A stretch of 64,000 bases of DNA from JACCVL01 sp963695375 (GCA_963695375.1 OY968767.1:1860001-1924000), one strand, 5' to 3'; counted from the stretch's first letter, positions 8,819-17,612 are shown. Translations and numbers: made by a program. Notes: generated from the letters alone by a model not told the origin.

Positions 8819-9769
8819 ATGCAGGACCGGGACGGTGCGAGCGACCTCGACCCGGAGGCGGCCGGGGCGTTCCCGCCCGGCGTGCTGTGGGGCGTGGGCG
8901 CGGTGTCTCGCCGGCTCGGGATCGCCAGCCCGACACTGCGCAGCTGGGACCGGCGGTACGGCCTGGGGCCGAGCGCGCGAACCGCCGGCGGGCATCGGCG
9001 CTACAGCGAGGCGGACGTGGCCCGCGTCGAGCGGATGAGCCACCTGATCCTCGGCGGCGTCCCCTCCGCCGAGGCGGCGCGGCTGGTGCTCGCCGCCGAG
9101 AGTCGGCAGGACGCGGCAGTGCTCGCCAGCACCCGGTCGGCGTCGGCGACGCTCGCTCGGACGATGCTCGACGCCGCTCGGGATTTCGACGCGCCGCTGT
9201 TGAGCCGGCTGATCGCGCAGGTGCTGACCGCCCGGGGAGTCCGCGCCGGATGGACCGACGTGGTGGCGCCGTTCCTGGTCACCGTCGGCGAGGAGTGGGC
9301 GGCCGGCTCGATCGGCGTCGACGTCGAGCATCTGGCCAGCGAGTGCGTGGCCAGCGGGCTCCGCGACAACACCACCTGGCGGGAGACCGAGCCCGGTCGG
9401 CGGAGTCGGGTGCTGCTCGCCGGGGCTCCCGAGGAGCAGCACGTGCTGCCGCTGCTGGCGCTCAGCGCCGCACTCGCCGAGCACAAGATCGGCACGGTCA
9501 TGCTCGGCGGCCGCACACCCAGCTCCGCGCTCGCGACCGCCGTCGACCGAGTCGATCCGGCGGTCGTGCTGCTGTGGTCCAGCAGCCCCGACACCGCACG
9601 GGCCGCACCGGTGCCGCGCGGGCTGCCCGGCGGGGACGCAGCCCCGGTGCTGCTGCTCGGTGGGCCTGGATGGGGCGCCAACGACCGTCGTCCGATGGCC
9701 GACCGGCCGGGTGAACCGGTCGCCGATCTGGGCGCCGCGGTGGACCGGATCGTGGCCATCGCCGGTTGA
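8819..9769 (+). CDS. MerR-family regulator with CarH/LitR-like cobalamin-binding domain
   Basis: A 316-residue regulator. An N-terminal MerR helix-turn-helix ('LWGVGAVSRRLGIASPTLRS', then 'GGHRRYSEADVARV', ~23-70) is followed by a helical domain and a Rossmann-like domain. Residues W160 and E170-H171 reproduce the Wx9EH motif that covers adenosylcobalamin in the CarH/LitR photoreceptors, and 'PEEQH' (206-208) matches the ExH part of the B12 lower-ligand motif; the motif glycine is replaced by proline (HVLP). By family knowledge such proteins repress light- or singlet-oxygen-response genes in the dark. It is convergent with the CFA/DUF1365/FAD operon (3-bp gap), which is its likely target. The start has no clear Shine-Dalgarno site and may be leaderless. 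Confidence 0.85.
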   Translation: MQDRDGASDLDPEAAGAFPPGVLWGVGAVSRRLGIASPTLRSWDRRYGLGPSARTAGGHRRYSEADVARVERMSHLILGGVPSAEAARLVLAAESRQDAAVLASTRSASATLARTMLDAARDFDAPLLSRLIAQVLTARGVRAGWTDVVAPFLVTVGEEWAAGSIGVDVEHLASECVASGLRDNTTWRETEPGRRSRVLLAGAPEEQHVLPLLALSAALAEHKIGTVMLGGRTPSSALATAVDRVDPAVVLLWSSSPDTARAAPVPRGLPGGDAAPVLLLGGPGWGANDRRPMADRPGEPVADLGAAVDRIVAIAG

Positions 9770-9772
9770 GTC

Positions 9773-11080
9773 TCAGCCGGGGCTGCGGCCGACCGACAGC
9801 TGGCTGACGCCGAGGTAGTCGGTGCGGAAGCCCGCCTCGCAGTAGGCGAGGTAGAAGTCCCACATCCGGCGGAAGGTGCCGTCGAAACCGTGCGCCGAGA
9901 TCTCGGGCCAGGCGGCGTCGAACCGGGCTCGCCACTGCCGCAGGGTCTCGGCGTAGTGCCAGCCGAGGTCGCGCCGCTCCAGCAGCCGCAGCCCGGTGTG
10001 GGCGGCGAGGGTCTGCTCGATCGCCTGGATCGACGGGATCAGGCCGCCGGGGAAGATGTACTTGTGGATCCAGCCGTACGAGCGGCGGGTCGCCAGCATC
10101 CGCTCGTGCGCCATCGTGATCGACTGCAGCCCGATCCTGCCGCCCGGTGCGAGCAGCCGGTCCAAGGTGGCGAAGTACGTCGGCCAGTACCGCTCACCCA
10201 CCGCCTCGATCATCTCGACGCTGACGATGGCGTCGTAGCTGCCGTGCACGTGCCGGTAGTCCTGCAACCGGATGTCCACCCGGTCGGCCTGCCCGGCGGC
10301 GGCGATCCGCTGGCGGGCCAGCTCCTGCTGCTCGGTCGAGATCGTCACGCTCGTCACCCAGGCGCCCCGCTGCGCGGCCCGGAGAGCCAGCGCACCCCAC
10401 CCGGTGCCGACCTCGAGCAGCCGGGTCTCCGGTCCCACCCGTGCGTAGTCGAGGATCCCGTCGATCTTGCGCAGCTGTGCCCGCTCCAGGTCCAGGTCCG
10501 CCTGGTCCCGGATCACGTCCGGGAACCAGCCTGCCGAGTAGGTCATCGTCGGGTCGAGGAAGTGCGCGAACAGATCGTTGGACAGGTCGTAGTGTCGGGA
10601 GATGTTGGTGGCCGCGCCGCTGACCGTGTTCTCCTCGTGAGCCGGCAGCCGCTCGTCGACCACGCCACGCAGTCGCTGCAGCGGCCGGGGCACCAGCTCG
10701 GTCAGCCGAGCCGCGAAGGGCGTGAGCAGGTCCGCCAGGTCCGTGCCGGGCGCGGTGGTCCAGTCACCGGCCATGTAGGCCTCGCCGAAGCCGATCCGGA
10801 GGTCCGCACCGAGCCGGGCGAACACGGCGTCCGGCCGGACCAACAGCATCGTCGGCGCGTCCGGTCCGCCGGCCCCCCAGTGGCTGCCGTCGGGGAACCG
10901 CATGCGGACCGGCAGCCGGCGCAGGGCCCGGGCGGCGATGCCGCGGGCCACCGGTGCCTGCACCGTCGCCCGGGGTGCAGTGGCCAGGCCGGGCCAACGG
11001 GTGGCGTCCGGCACCGGGACCGCGGCCGGCAGCAGCGAGACCTCGGCGCCGACGCTCGTGGTTCGAGGGGCGGTGTTCAT
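9773..11080 (-). CDS. Cyclopropane-fatty-acyl-phospholipid synthase family methyltransferase
   Basis: A 435-residue SAM-dependent methyltransferase of the CFA synthase family, expected to add a methylene or methyl group to unsaturated acyl chains of membrane phospholipids. It has the SAM motif 'LEVGTGWGALALRAA', the family block 'SRHYDLSNDLFAHFLDPTM', and 'EMIEAVGERYWPTYF'. The length matches full CFA synthases with an N-terminal lipid-binding domain. The ATG at 11080 is used because it overlaps the stop of the preceding DUF1365 gene (ATGA); the open frame extends 20 codons further up without reason. It is the last gene of a three-gene coupled operon with DUF1365 and an FAD oxidoreductase. 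Whether the product is a cyclopropane, methyl-branched or furan fatty acid cannot be told from sequence. Confidence 0.9.
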   Translation of the reverse strand: MNTAPRTTSVGAEVSLLPAAVPVPDATRWPGLATAPRATVQAPVARGIAARALRRLPVRMRFPDGSHWGAGGPDAPTMLLVRPDAVFARLGADLRIGFGEAYMAGDWTTAPGTDLADLLTPFAARLTELVPRPLQRLRGVVDERLPAHEENTVSGAATNISRHYDLSNDLFAHFLDPTMTYSAGWFPDVIRDQADLDLERAQLRKIDGILDYARVGPETRLLEVGTGWGALALRAAQRGAWVTSVTISTEQQELARQRIAAAGQADRVDIRLQDYRHVHGSYDAIVSVEMIEAVGERYWPTYFATLDRLLAPGGRIGLQSITMAHERMLATRRSYGWIHKYIFPGGLIPSIQAIEQTLAAHTGLRLLERRDLGWHYAETLRQWRARFDAAWPEISAHGFDGTFRRMWDFYLAYCEAGFRTDYLGVSQLSVGRSPG

Positions 11081-11886
11081 CGGACTCCTTGTTGGTGCTG
11101 GTGTGCGGTGCGGGGAACCACCGGCAGGCGTCGCAGCCACAGCCAGACGCCGTGGACGCGAATCAGCAGGCTCACCCGCTGGGTCATGAACGGCCGACGG
11201 ACGAGCAGCGAGACCAGCCGGGCGGGCGTGGCCGGGCGCAGGCTCCCGGCGAAGTCAGCGGTGAAGACGGGACGGTTGTTCCCGGCGGCGGCCGGGGGCT
11301 CGTGCTCGGCGTCGATCGGCTGCCGCAACCGGACGGTGGTGGCCACTCGCTCGCGGTCCAGCTGGAAGCGCAGCTCGTAGCGCCCCCCGACGGTGAAGAA
11401 CGGTGAGACATAGAACGCCTTGTCCGCCCCTGCCCGGCCACGGCCGTCCACGTCCAGCAGGTACGCGTGCCGCTCGCCGTAGGTGTTGTGCACCTCGGCG
11501 ACGACACAGCGGACCGTCCCATCGTCATCCAGGCACCAGAACACGGTCAGCGGGTCGAACACGTGGCCCAGCACCCGCGCGTTGGCGAGCATCAGGATCC
11601 GCCCACCGGTGACGTCCACCCCGCGGAGTGCGCAGAACTCCTCCAGGTTGGCGCGGATCGTCCGGCTGGGGTCGCCGAGGTGGTCCGCGGCGCGGAACGT
11701 CGCGAACGGCCGCAGCCACCGCGGCAGCCGTGGCGGTGCGTCCACGTCGACCAGCCACTGGTAGACGCGGTAGCGGAACCGGTGCCGCAGGGGAGCCCGA
11801 CGGTCGTGGGTGACCACCCCGTCCGCAAGGGCAGGGACCGGCGGCAACGGGTGCACCGCGGTCGTGGTGGACTCCGCCCCCCTCAC
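11077..11886 (-). CDS. DUF1365 family protein
   Basis: A 269-residue DUF1365 protein of unknown biochemistry, found throughout bacteria next to CFA-synthase-like and FAD amine-oxidase-like genes. Family features include 'HRFRYRVYQWLVDVD', 'ILMLANARVLGHVFDPLTVF', 'VVAEVHNTYGERHAYLL', 'KAFYVSPF' and the C-terminal 'LLIRVHGVWLWLRRLPV'. The GTG at 11886 is chosen because it overlaps the stop of the FAD gene (GTGA) and the conserved region begins ~25 residues later; the stop overlaps the ATG of the methyltransferase. The coupling of all three frames implies equal amounts of the products and perhaps a shared complex in membrane lipid modification. Confidence 0.87.
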   Translation of the reverse strand: MRGAESTTTAVHPLPPVPALADGVVTHDRRAPLRHRFRYRVYQWLVDVDAPPRLPRWLRPFATFRAADHLGDPSRTIRANLEEFCALRGVDVTGGRILMLANARVLGHVFDPLTVFWCLDDDGTVRCVVAEVHNTYGERHAYLLDVDGRGRAGADKAFYVSPFFTVGGRYELRFQLDRERVATTVRLRQPIDAEHEPPAAAGNNRPVFTADFAGSLRPATPARLVSLLVRRPFMTQRVSLLIRVHGVWLWLRRLPVVPRTAHQHQQGVR

Positions 11887-13193
11887 CAGTCCGCCCCGAG
11901 CCGCCGGGCGGCCTCGACGCCCGACCGGCAGCCGTCCTCGTGGAAGCCCCAGCCGTGGTGGGCGCCGGCGAACGCGATCCGGTCGGTCGCCAGCGCGGCC
12001 AGCCGGGGCTGTGCCGCGACCGCCTCCCGGGTGTAGACCGGATGGCTGTACTCCATCCGGGCGATCACGCGGGCGGGGTCGACCCGCGCGGAGTCGTTGA
12101 GGCTCACCAGGACAGTGTCCGCGGCCTGCTCGTACCCCTGCAGCCGATTCATCCAGTAGCCGACCCGGGTGCGGTCGAGCACCTCGTCGCACCGGTCCAG
12201 CCGGTAGTTCCACGACGCGCGAGCTCGAGCCGCCCGGGGGAGCACGGTGGCGTCGGTGTGCAGCAGCGCCTCGTTGCGTGAGTAGCCGAAGGCTCCGAGC
12301 ACCTGCTGCTCGTCGTCGGTGGCATCGGTCAGCAGCGCGAGCGCCTCGTCCGCGTGGGTGGCGACGACGACCTGGTCCACCAGGTGGGTGGCGCCGGTGG
12401 TGTCGAGCACCTCGATCGCGTCGGGCTTCCGGGTGATCGCGCGGACACCGGTGTCGGTGCGGACGTCACCGATCCGGGCGGCGACGGCCCGGACGTAGCT
12501 GCGCGAGCCGCCGATGACGGTGAACCACTGCGGCGCGTCGCGGAGCGCGAGGAACCCGTGCTGGGCCAGGAAGCGGAACAGGTAGGTCGCCGGGTAGCCC
12601 AATGCGCCGTCCCGCCCGGTGGACCAGACGCAGGACACGACCGGCACCGCGTAGTGCTGCACGAAGTAGTCGTCGAAGCCGTGCCGTTCGAGGAACTGCC
12701 CGTAGCTCTGCCCGGTGTCGTCCGCGGGTCCCGGCGCGGGGCTCTCGTCGTCGGCGGCCAGGTGAGCGCCGGCGAGCCGCTGGAAGCGTCGCACCTGCCG
12801 CAGCAGCCGGAGGAAGCGGACGTCGGCGAGCCGGCCGGGCTGGGCCGCGATGCCCTTGACACCTCGCCCGCCGGCGTACTCCAGGCCACAGCCGTCGCAC
12901 CGGATGCTCATGCTCATCTCGGTCGGGCGCACGGGCACCCGCAGCTCCTCGAACAGCCGGCGCAGCCATGGGTAGGTGCGGTCGTTGTGGACGATGAACC
13001 CGGAGTCCACCGGGTAGGACTCCCCGTCGCTGGTCAGCACGTCGTGGGTGTGCGCGTGCCCGCCGAGCCGGTCGGCCTGCTCGAACAGCGTGACGTCGTG
13101 GGTCCGCCGCAGCACGTAGGCCGCGGTGAGTCCGGACACGCCCGAGCCCACCACGGCGACGCGTGGTCGCGTCGGGGCGGGGTCGTCGTGCAC
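11883..13193 (-). CDS. FAD-dependent amine-oxidase-like oxidoreductase
   Basis: A 436-residue flavoprotein with an N-terminal dinucleotide-binding fold ('VAVVGSGVSGLTAAYVLRR', ~9-27, then 'LFEQADRLGGHAHT'), and 'VDSGFIVHNDRTYPWL' as in the NAD(P)/FAD amine-oxidase-like proteins that accompany DUF1365 and CFA synthase. It probably oxidises an acyl chain or a carotenoid/isoprenoid-like lipid, but the substrate is unknown. The GTG at 13193 is preceded by GAGGAG at good spacing; an ATG 20 codons upstream has no such site. First gene of the coupled operon. It follows the ligD-polymerase gene by 92 bp on the same strand, so some read-through from there is possible. Confidence 0.86.
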   Translation of the reverse strand: MHDDPAPTRPRVAVVGSGVSGLTAAYVLRRTHDVTLFEQADRLGGHAHTHDVLTSDGESYPVDSGFIVHNDRTYPWLRRLFEELRVPVRPTEMSMSIRCDGCGLEYAGGRGVKGIAAQPGRLADVRFLRLLRQVRRFQRLAGAHLAADDESPAPGPADDTGQSYGQFLERHGFDDYFVQHYAVPVVSCVWSTGRDGALGYPATYLFRFLAQHGFLALRDAPQWFTVIGGSRSYVRAVAARIGDVRTDTGVRAITRKPDAIEVLDTTGATHLVDQVVVATHADEALALLTDATDDEQQVLGAFGYSRNEALLHTDATVLPRAARARASWNYRLDRCDEVLDRTRVGYWMNRLQGYEQAADTVLVSLNDSARVDPARVIARMEYSHPVYTREAVAAQPRLAALATDRIAFAGAHHGWGFHEDGCRSGVEAARRLGADW

Positions 13194-13285
13194 GTGTGCT
13201 CCTCGGGGGTCGGTCCGGCCGGGGATCCACGAGAGATTCGGAGCCGCCAGCATGACGGATGGGCCGGTGACCCGCCGGGCACGGG

Positions 13286-14209
13286 TCAGCCGGGCACCCG
13301 GGGGCCCGGCTCGGCGTCCGATGCCACCGGGTCCACCAGGTCGCCCAGGTCCGCGATCCGGTCCGGGAGGTCACCGGCGAGCGCCTGGCGGAGCGACCCC
13401 GGGTCCTCGATCTCCGCCCAGGTGCGCGGGGTGGCGACCCACGGTCGGTCGCGACCGCGCAGCGAGTACGGCGCGATCGTCGTCTTGGCCGAGTCGTTCT
13501 GGCTCCAGTCGAGGAACACCTTGCCGGTGCGGACCCGCTTGTCCATCCGGGCCACGAGCAGCCGACGGTGCTCGGCCTCCAGCTCCTGGGCCACCGTGCG
13601 GACGTAGTCGCGCACGGTGTCGGACGACTGCCGGCCGGACACCGCCGCGTACAGCTGCAGCCCCTTGCTTCCGCTGGTCACCGGCACCGGGGTGAAGCCG
13701 TCGGCGACGAGCCGCTCCCGGACCAGCACGGCGGTCTCGGCGCACTCGGCAAGTCCGGCCGGCGCCCCCGGGTCGAGGTCGATGACGAGCCGGTCGGGGC
13801 TGTGCACCCCGCCTCGGGGCCCGACCTGCCACTGCGGGACGTGCAGCTCCAGCGCCGCGAGGTTGGCGAGCCAGACCAGCGTGGCCAGCGAGTCCACCAC
13901 CGGGTAGATGACCTGCTCGCGCTTGCGGGTGCTGCCGGGAGAGTCCAGGGTCACCCGGCGCACCCACGACGGTGTCCCCTGCGGCAGGTTCTTCTCGAAG
14001 AACGCGCCGGAGTCGGCGGCGACGCCGTCCGGCCACCGTTTGCGGGTCGTCGCCCTGCCCGCGAGCTGGCGGAGCAGCGCCTCCGACACCGTGACGTAGT
14101 GCGTGAGGACGTCGTGCTTGGTGAAGCCGTCGCCCGGGTAGAGCACCTTGTCCAGGTTGGACAGCCGGACCCGGCGCCCGTCGACCTCGACGCTGTCGGA
14201 ACCGGACAC
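13286..14209 (-). CDS. Non-homologous end-joining polymerase/primase (LigD polymerase domain)
   Basis: A 307-residue stand-alone archaeo-eukaryotic-primase-type polymerase like the polymerase domain of LigD, which fills gaps and adds ribonucleotides at broken ends held by Ku. The 'LVIDLDPG' motif supplies the catalytic aspartates; 'FFEKNLPQGTPSWVRR', 'VTSGSKGLQLY' and 'VFLDWSQN' are further family blocks. No ligase or phosphoesterase domain is attached, and none is encoded nearby, so a separate ATP-dependent ligase must be supplied from elsewhere. The GTG at 14209 follows AGGAGG at 5-nt spacing, which outweighs the start 15 codons upstream. It diverges from ku across a 101-bp intergenic region. 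Confidence 0.92.
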   Translation of the reverse strand: MSGSDSVEVDGRRVRLSNLDKVLYPGDGFTKHDVLTHYVTVSEALLRQLAGRATTRKRWPDGVAADSGAFFEKNLPQGTPSWVRRVTLDSPGSTRKREQVIYPVVDSLATLVWLANLAALELHVPQWQVGPRGGVHSPDRLVIDLDPGAPAGLAECAETAVLVRERLVADGFTPVPVTSGSKGLQLYAAVSGRQSSDTVRDYVRTVAQELEAEHRRLLVARMDKRVRTGKVFLDWSQNDSAKTTIAPYSLRGRDRPWVATPRTWAEIEDPGSLRQALAGDLPDRIADLGDLVDPVASDAEPGPRVPG

Positions 14210-14310
14210 GCGTGCCTCCTGAGGCTGAGGAGATGGCAGACTCGTTCTCGACACGTCATGCTGCCGTGATCACGGCTGGCCTGCGCGCCGGCGGTCGGAG
14301 GAGGTGAGCA
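14210..14310. promoter_or_regulatory. Divergent promoter region of the ligD-polymerase and ku genes
   Basis: The only 101 bp between two divergent end-joining genes must contain both promoters. Strong Shine-Dalgarno sites (AGGAGG before each GTG) lie at both ends. I see no clear -10/-35 pair or operator. Confidence 0.45.
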
Positions 14311-15270
14311 GTGCGCTCGATCTGGAAGGGCTCGGTGTCGTTCGGGCTCGTCAACATCCCGGTCAAGCTGTACGCGGCCACGGGGGACCACGACGTCCGG
14401 TTCCACCAGGTGCACCGCACCGACGGCGGCCGGATTCGCTACAAGCGGACCTGTGAGAACTGCGGCCAGGAGGTCACCTACAGCGACATCGCCAAGGGCT
14501 TCGAGTCCGACGACGGGCGGATGGTCATGCTCACCTCCGACGACCTGGACGCCTTGCCGGTGGCCAGCGGCCACGAGATCGACGTGGTCGAGTTCGTGCC
14601 GGCCGAGCAGGTCGACCCGATGCTGATGGACAAGTCGTACTATCTCGAGCCGGACACGAAGGCCGCCAAGCCGTACGCCCTGCTGCGGGAGGCGCTGGTC
14701 GGCACCGACCGGATGGCGGTGGTCAAGGTGGCGCTGCGCCAGCGGGAGACGCTCGCCGTGCTGCGGGTCCGGGAACAGGTCATCGTCTTGCAGACGCTGC
14801 TGTGGCCGGACGAGATCCGCTCGGCCGACTTCGGTGCGTTGAGCGAGGAGATCGAGCTGCGCCCGCAGGAGGTCACGATGGCCGAGTCGCTGGTGGAGAG
14901 CCTGGCCGCCGACTTCGAGCCGGAGCAGTACGACGACGAGTACAAGCAGGCCATGACGGACCTGATCGACGCCAAGCTTGACGGCACGGACGCCCGCGAG
15001 CTGCTGGCCCCGGAGACCGCCGAGGGCGACGAGGACGCCGACGTCGTCGATCTGGTCGCGGCACTGCGCAAGAGCGTCGAGACCGCGCAGGGCCGCAAGA
15101 GCGCTGGCGGGGCGTCGGGCGGATCCGGTACCGCGGCGAAGAAGTCCGGCGGCAAGAAGAGCGCGGCGAAGAAGACCGCTGCCAAGAAGTCGACGGCCAA
15201 GAAGGCGGCCAAGAAGACCGGGACCCGCAAGACCGGAAGCAAGAAGGCGGCGGCGAAGAAGTCGGCCTGA
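14311..15270 (+). CDS. ku: Ku DNA end-binding protein
   Basis: A 319-residue bacterial Ku homodimer subunit that encircles broken DNA ends and recruits the end-joining polymerase and ligase. The Ku core begins 'MRSIWKGSVSFGLVNIPVKL' and runs to ~residue 260 through 'LMDKSYYLEP' and 'YDDEYKQAMTDLIDAKL'. The last ~55 residues are a lysine/alanine tail (repeats of AAKK, KKS, KKT) like histone H1; in other Ku proteins such tails help binding and threading on DNA. The zinc-finger-like 'CENCG' is also present. Start GTG 14311 has AGGAGG upstream. The low-complexity tail sequence is prone to length change between strains. Confidence 0.95.
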   Translation: MRSIWKGSVSFGLVNIPVKLYAATGDHDVRFHQVHRTDGGRIRYKRTCENCGQEVTYSDIAKGFESDDGRMVMLTSDDLDALPVASGHEIDVVEFVPAEQVDPMLMDKSYYLEPDTKAAKPYALLREALVGTDRMAVVKVALRQRETLAVLRVREQVIVLQTLLWPDEIRSADFGALSEEIELRPQEVTMAESLVESLAADFEPEQYDDEYKQAMTDLIDAKLDGTDARELLAPETAEGDEDADVVDLVAALRKSVETAQGRKSAGGASGGSGTAAKKSGGKKSAAKKTAAKKSTAKKAAKKTGTRKTGSKKAAAKKSA

Positions 15271-15310
15271 CTCGCGCCCCTAGGGTGGCCCCGACCCTGG
15301 AGGCACCGAG

Positions 15311-16813
15311 ATGACGGCGGGCACGAGCCGCGGCACCGAGACCTTCGACTCGCTCGACCCGAGTACGAACGCCGTGGTCGGCACCCACCCTGTCCTCGGC
15401 GCGGCGGAGGTCGAGGCTGTCGTCTGTCGTGCCCGCGCGGCCGCCGCGCAGTGGCGAGCAGTGGGGTTCGCGGGCCGCCGGGACCGGCTGGACGGGTGGC
15501 GGTCGGCGCTGACTCGGCGCGCGCCGGAGCTGGCCGAGGTGGTCCGGTCCGAGACCGGCAAGCCGCACCGGGACGGGATGCTCGAGGTTGCCATGACGCT
15601 CGAGCACCTGGCCTGGGCCGCTCGGCACGCCCCCCGGGTGCTCGGCAGGCGGCGAGTCGTGCCGGGGCTGCTGCTCGCCAACTACACCGCGACGGTGGAG
15701 TACCTGCCGTACGGCGTCGTCGGGGTGATCGGGCCGTGGAACTACCCCGTCTACACCCCGCTGGGGTCGATCGCGGATGCGCTGGCGGCCGGCAACGCGG
15801 TGGTCTTCAAGCCGAGCGAGTACAGCCCCGGCGTGGGCCGCTGGCTGGTCGACAGCTTCGCCGCCGCCGTGCCGGACTGCGCCGGGGCGTTCTTGCTCGT
15901 CACCGGGACCGGGCCCACCGGTGAGGCGCTGTGCCGCTCCGGCGTCGACAAGGTCGCGTTCACCGGGTCGCCGGGAACCGCGCGCAAGGTGCTCGCCGCC
16001 TGTGCCGACGGGCTGGTGCCGGCCGTGATCGAGGGCGGTGGCAAGGACGCGCTGGTGGTCGACGAGGACGCCGACGTCTCGGCGGCGGCCGAGGCGGCGG
16101 TGTGGGGCGGCATGGTCAACGGTGGCCAGACCTGCATCGGGATCGAGCGGGTCTACGTGCACGAGCGCGTGCATGACGTCTTCGTCGCCGAGCTGGTCCG
16201 CAGGGCGGCTGCCCTCCGCCCGGGCGCGGACGCGACCGCGTCCTACGGGCCGATGACGATGCCCGGCCAGCTCGACGTGGTCCGTCGGCACATCGCCGAC
16301 GCCGTGGCCTGCGGTGCCCGCGCGGTGGTCGGCGGGCTGGACGCCGTGGGGGAGCGGGCCGTGCGACCGACCATCCTCGTCGACGTGCCCGAGGACAGCG
16401 CCGCGGTGCGGGAGGAGACCTTCGGTCCCACGCTGACAGTGTCCCGGGTTCGGGACATGGACGAGGCGGTCGAGCGGGTGAACGCCTCCGCCTACGGGCT
16501 CGGCTCCGCGGTGTTCTCCCGCCGCCGCGGCGAGCAGATCGCGGCCCGGCTGACCGTCGGCCTGTGCAGCGTGAACTCCGTGATCGGCTTCGCCGGGATG
16601 CCGGCGCTGCCGTTCGGCGGCCGGGGCGAGTCGGGCTTCGGCCGGGTGCACGGCCCGGACGGGCTGCGCGAGTTCGGCTACCCCCGCTCGGTCGCCCGGC
16701 AGCGGTTCCCGCTGCCGATGTCGATCCAGTCGTTCGACCGCACGGCCGGCACCGACCGGCTGCTCGCCCGTGCCACCCGGTTGCTGCACAGCCGCCGCTC
16801 GCTCCGGCGCTGA
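15311..16813 (+). CDS. Aldehyde dehydrogenase family protein
   Basis: A 500-residue NAD(P)+-dependent aldehyde dehydrogenase. The cofactor and active-site motifs are present: 'IGPWNYPVYTPLGSIADALA' (binding fold), 'KVAFTGSPGTARKV', the general-base Glu in 'VIEGGGKDALVV', and the nucleophile Cys in 'NGGQTCIGIERVYV'. The C-terminal 'PFGGRGESGFGRVHG' is the usual ALDH ending. The EGGGKD variant of the usual ELGGK is seen in succinate-semialdehyde- and coniferyl-type members, but the substrate is not determined. It begins 40 bp after ku, so it may share that transcript, though no functional link is known. Confidence 0.88.
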   Translation: MTAGTSRGTETFDSLDPSTNAVVGTHPVLGAAEVEAVVCRARAAAAQWRAVGFAGRRDRLDGWRSALTRRAPELAEVVRSETGKPHRDGMLEVAMTLEHLAWAARHAPRVLGRRRVVPGLLLANYTATVEYLPYGVVGVIGPWNYPVYTPLGSIADALAAGNAVVFKPSEYSPGVGRWLVDSFAAAVPDCAGAFLLVTGTGPTGEALCRSGVDKVAFTGSPGTARKVLAACADGLVPAVIEGGGKDALVVDEDADVSAAAEAAVWGGMVNGGQTCIGIERVYVHERVHDVFVAELVRRAAALRPGADATASYGPMTMPGQLDVVRRHIADAVACGARAVVGGLDAVGERAVRPTILVDVPEDSAAVREETFGPTLTVSRVRDMDEAVERVNASAYGLGSAVFSRRRGEQIAARLTVGLCSVNSVIGFAGMPALPFGGRGESGFGRVHGPDGLREFGYPRSVARQRFPLPMSIQSFDRTAGTDRLLARATRLLHSRRSLRR

Positions 16814-16910
16814 CCGGCGGCGACAGCAGCCGTTCGCCCGATTCCGGGGACGGGGGGAGGTTTGGTTCGATTGACTGTGCGTGAGTATTCAGTCACGTCG
16901 AGGAGTTGCC

Positions 16911-17612
16911 ATGCGTCGCCTGCTCCGCTCAATGTCCGTGGCCGTCCTGCTCGCGGTGGCCGTCACGACTTTGGCCGGGATGCCGAGCGCCTCGGCCGCC
17001 GGACCGATCACCGGGCGACTCGTGGACGGCTCGACCGGCGACCCGGTCGCGGGAATGACCGTACGGCTGTTGCGCACCGCCGCCGACGGATCGCCCGGTG
17101 CGCTGGTCGCCAGCGACGTGACGACGAGCACGGGGCGCTTCGAGCTGCCGACCGCTTCGGCGCCCGGCGAGGACGAGTTCTGGGTCAAGGTCGAGCCGGG
17201 TGACCACATGGGCGGGTGGATCGGGGCCGGCGCAGTGCAGGCGGTGCGCGGCAACGCCAGCACCCATGGATCGGGCACTGCACTGGGGCAGGTGCTCGCC
17301 ACACCGTCGTTCGTGCAGGGCGTCATGGTCGACGCGATCACGGGGGACCGGGTGGCCGGCGTGGTGGTGACGGTGCGCGATGCCACCAGCCTGTCCACGG
17401 TCCTCGGCCGCGACCGGACCGGAAGCCGGGGTGTCTTCACCGTCACTGGGCTGCACGGCGACGACGACTCGTTCGGTCTGCGGCTCAACGGCAGCCCGGT
17501 CTCGTACGAATCGGGGTGGCGCAGCTGCTCGGCAGAGGTGGTGCCCACCTGGGGCGCCGCCTGCGGCTCGCCGCTCGGATCCATCGGCAGCATCGCGATC
17601 GAAGCGCGCTGA
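16911..17612 (+). CDS. Secreted protein with two carboxypeptidase-regulatory-like (prealbumin) folds
   Basis: A 233-residue exported protein of unknown role. A signal peptide (RR, then a hydrophobic core, ending near 'PSASAAG' at ~30) precedes two similar beta-sandwich modules: 'GPITGRLVDGSTGDPVAGMT' (~31-50) and 'VQGVMVDAITGDRVAGVVVT' (~140-160). Such modules are structural or binding domains in surface proteins. Three cysteines cluster near the C-terminus. The ATG at 16911 follows GAGGAG; ten extra codons upstream lack a signal-peptide logic. It stands alone, ~100 bp after the aldehyde dehydrogenase. Confidence 0.7.
   Translation: MRRLLRSMSVAVLLAVAVTTLAGMPSASAAGPITGRLVDGSTGDPVAGMTVRLLRTAADGSPGALVASDVTTSTGRFELPTASAPGEDEFWVKVEPGDHMGGWIGAGAVQAVRGNASTHGSGTALGQVLATPSFVQGVMVDAITGDRVAGVVVTVRDATSLSTVLGRDRTGSRGVFTVTGLHGDDDSFGLRLNGSPVSYESGWRSCSAEVVPTWGAACGSPLGSIGSIAIEAR

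Noticed and set aside
14873..16789. 638-codon antisense frame over ku and the aldehyde dehydrogenase
   Set aside because: No recognisable domain, and both opposite genes are certain.
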